Shown here: positions 24,883-24,995 of the stretch, one piece after another
How the letters are laid out: every line of letters begins with the position of its first letter
Position numbering within the stretch: the stretch's first letter is position 1
From: Bacillota bacterium
GTDB taxonomy: Bacteria > Bacillota_C > Negativicutes > Sporomusales > Sporomusaceae
Length of the DNA stretch: 24,995 bases
Assembly (NCBI GenBank): GCA_023441125.1
Contig: JAEZQV010000185.1
Span: 1-24,995 of the forward strand
Reading direction: 5' to 3'
Made by a program: the position numbers and the translations under genes
Notes under the pieces: generated by a model
The model's database searches: none
Told to the model about the DNA's origin: nothing
The model's input: the letters and a program-made list of their open reading frames with translations, nothing else

Positions 24883-24995
24883 TACACTGCCTCCCCTGCT
24901 GCCTGAAGCTCTGCAGCCGCCACCTGAGTAACAGACGGATCTTCCTCAACCTTGATAAAAGTAAACGGATTTTGTTCATACCAGGATGGTTTATA
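24882..24995 (-). CDS. Nitrogenase-like NifD-type protein, C-terminal end only (copy 2, runs off the window)
   Basis: Thirty-seven codons and a TAA stop are visible. The residues KPSWYEQNPFTFIK align with the C-terminus of the NifD-like protein at 2083-3627 (RPEWYASNPFDNIK), so this is the alpha partner of the following NifK-like protein. A short tail rich in Ala and Glu follows. The stop overlaps the next ATG by one base. Cluster ligands lie outside the window. Confidence 0.75.
   Translation of the reverse strand, partial: YKPSWYEQNPFTFIKVEEDPSVTQVAAAELQAAGEAV

Overview
The window looks like an accessory metabolic region of a strictly anaerobic bacterium. I would guess a Bacillota of the Sporomusa/Pelosinus type (Negativicutes); this rests on gene families and strong AGGAGG ribosome binding sites, not on a marker gene. 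Every recognisable gene lies on the minus strand, so transcription runs from high to low coordinates. No rRNA, tRNA, CRISPR array, transposase or phage gene was seen, and no gene-free stretch exceeds 300 bases.

Layout in the direction of transcription. (1) 24995-22732: the C-terminal end of a NifD-like protein, a complete NifK-like protein and an ABC permease. (2) 22643-10304: a long, closely spaced run containing a BadF/HgdC-type ATPase, four paralogous NMT1/TauA-type lipoproteins, four paralogous HgdB/double-cubane-type iron-sulfur proteins, and a 682-residue protein fusing the ATPase to an HgdB-like domain. (3) 10290-9423: a promoter, an attenuator-like leader and a DUF1847 cysteine-rich protein. 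(4) 9417-6419: a promoter, a second attenuator-like leader, then permease, ABC ATPase and substrate-binding lipoprotein. (5) 6283-1092: an MFS transporter, NifK-like, NifD-like and a cysteine synthase in a tight operon. (6) 936-1: the N-terminal part of an Old Yellow Enzyme family flavoprotein.

The striking feature is that two unrelated kinds of ATP-driven low-potential reductase sit side by side. One is nitrogenase-like (two NifDK-type pairs). The other is of the 2-hydroxyacyl-CoA dehydratase/double-cubane type (five catalytic domains and two activating ATPase domains). They are interleaved with nitrate/sulfonate/taurine-type ABC uptake parts. The NifD-like protein keeps the P-cluster cysteines and a cofactor-type cysteine but lacks the residues that define N2-reducing nitrogenase. 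Cysteine synthase directly follows it. My inference is a scavenging system that imports small, probably sulfur- or nitrogen-containing, molecules, reductively cleaves them, and captures released sulfide as cysteine. The substrate cannot be read from the sequence.

Four intergenic hairpins (near 6395, 10187, 13713 and 21713) share a TGATCAG-like box followed by CTGAAGRCY at the hairpin base. Three are intrinsic terminators. This suggests a shared attenuation mechanism across the region.
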